64,000 nt of DNA from the NCBI RefSeq assembly GCF_019352175.1, contig NZ_JACBYI010000033.1:1-64000 (forward strand). The letters are read 5' to 3'. Origin of the DNA: Paenibacillus sp. S150 (GTDB taxonomy: Bacteria; Bacillota; Bacilli; Paenibacillales; Paenibacillaceae). Under the pieces are notes generated by a model. The model was not told the origin of the DNA and made no database searches. It saw only the letters and a program-made list of their open reading frames with translations. This document shows, one piece after another, positions 63,258 through 64,000 of this stretch; the first letter of the stretch is position 1; every line of letters begins with the position of its first letter. Position numbers and translations under genes: made by a program.

Positions 63258-63391
63258 GCTTCCTGCTGACAGTAGGGCCGTCGAACAAAATTCAAGAAGG
63301 CCAGCTTGCCGGACGAACCATCTTCACAGAACCTGCGGGCGCTTGCTTTGCAGCAGCATTGTTCATGAACGGCGGAGGCCTTGGCCAACAC
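63258..63391 (+). pseudogene. Possible gene remnant after the kinase
   Basis: The frame beginning GFLLTVGPSNKIQEG and continuing GRTIFTEPAGACFAAALF has a protein-like composition and runs until the 73-bp repeat at 63392. It has no start codon or ribosome binding site. I cannot assign a family. It may be the decayed internal part of a gene. Confidence 0.25.
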
Positions 63392-63463
63392 AAAATAACC
63401 CCACAAAGCGGGGCCTTGGCTTCGATGATGACTCAGGTACTTTGCGGGTCCTCAAAACATATA
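63392..63463 (-). repeat. 73-bp structured repeat element, copy 4
   Basis: The invariant middle is retained. On the minus strand the terminal hairpin has CCCCGC-TTT-GTGGGG, where A-U has become G-U. The first arm is CCCGCAAAGT, so both alternative pairings survive through wobble pairs on the minus strand only. The GGGGACCCC part is degraded to GCGGGTCCTC on the plus strand. Confidence 0.78.
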
Positions 63464-63482
63464 AAATCTTATCTTTCAAGCA

Positions 63483-63968
63483 GAAACGGCTGCAACGTCC
63501 TTAACCGGGCAGCGCAGCTGTTTGCATTTCAGGTGTAAGGCTGCTGCTGAAGCCAGGCGGGAAGCCAAGTGGAAAAGGTCACCTCATATTCCCCCAGCCG
63601 CTTTTTCGGGTAGTGTTAGCGGGAAAAAGGACCCTAATCGATCCGTTTCTCTCCCTTACAGAGGAATACGCCTACATTATGATGAACTTGAACCATTCAT
63701 CCAAAGGGCAGCATTTTAGTGGTAAAAAGGATAACTAATCCACCGCATTCGGAGACTGGATCATCCCTAGTGGGAAAAAGTATAACTAATCCGGCTGAAA
63801 TCAGCCATATGGGGGGAGATGGCCTCCATTAAGTGTACAAAATCCCACTAAAGCCCGTTCAAGCCAGAATTCCAGCCCATTAGTGTTACTTTTTACACTT
63901 CGCTTCCGTTCCCTATGAATCTCCTCCTTGCGTTCCATCAGCTTGTTCAGGTTCTCCGGTTCAATTCA
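63483..63968. repeat. Long intergenic module, full copy 3
   Basis: It is colinear with 12804-13344 and 43679-44223. Direct TAG motifs lie at 63617, 63717 and 63768 (spacings 100 and 51), and the inverted CATTAGTGTTACTTTTTACAC lies near 63879. Its last bases diverge from the other copies, then the window ends. No gene was found to 64000. Confidence 0.83.
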
Positions 63969-64000
63969 GGATAAATTAAGTTTCTTTATTGTGTTTTTAA

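Overview
The window looks like a chromosomal segment of a Paenibacillus-type Firmicute. Gene starts carry strong AGGAGG-type ribosome binding sites. The content is dominated by CUT1 sugar ABC importers without their own ATPase, YesM/YesN two-component systems, intracellular glycoside hydrolases and CcpA-type (cre) sites. No rRNA, tRNA, transposase, integrase or phage gene was recognised.

Layout from left to right: (1) 489-7282, a GH30 glycosidase, an importer and a LacI regulator with two perfect palindromic operators. (2) 7501-11829, unlinked genes: MarR regulator, Cache-GGDEF diguanylate cyclase, pentapeptide-repeat protein and a small hypothetical protein. A decayed UvrA-like fragment and repeat blocks follow. 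(3) 13959-23423, a five-gene operon (membrane AraC regulator, binding protein, two permeases, large GH2 enzyme) with an overlooked 38-residue ORF. (4) 23616-31034, a glucuronoxylan operon (GH52, GH67, zinc alcohol dehydrogenase, Nif3-like protein) with a divergent AraC activator. (5) 31173-32949, an IclR regulator and a YagE-like keto-deoxy-sugar-acid aldolase. (6) 33997-43580, YesMN pair, MalFG-type importer, LacI regulator and a GH1 6-phospho-beta-glucosidase. (7) 45272-52411, a second YesMN plus LplABC-type importer operon. (8) 52476-59333, a DeoR regulator divergent from an operon of metallo-beta-lactamase-fold hydrolase, importer and calcineurin-like phosphoesterase, possibly for an organophosphate ester. 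(9) 59570-63254, two frameshifted NAD(P)-dependent oxidoreductase genes divergent from an intact OmpR-type two-component system.

The working logic is scavenging of plant and microbial oligosaccharides. Extracellular lipoproteins capture oligosaccharides, paired permeases import them (presumably energised by a shared ATPase encoded elsewhere), and cytoplasmic glycosidases cleave them. Each importer has a different local regulator, and two YesMN loci carry perfect cre matches just after the -10 box.

The least expected content is in the intergenic islands (1-400, 8100-9000, 12100-13850, 33120-33690, 40860-40930, 43580-45140, 59370-59520, 63390-63970). They are mosaics of a few non-coding modules: tandem arrays with an exact 51-bp period and a shared GGCAYTTCTGCC hairpin core, a 500-bp module whose internal motifs are also spaced by about 51 or 102 bp, and a 73-bp element that can form two competing RNA stems. 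These are the best candidates for something undescribed.
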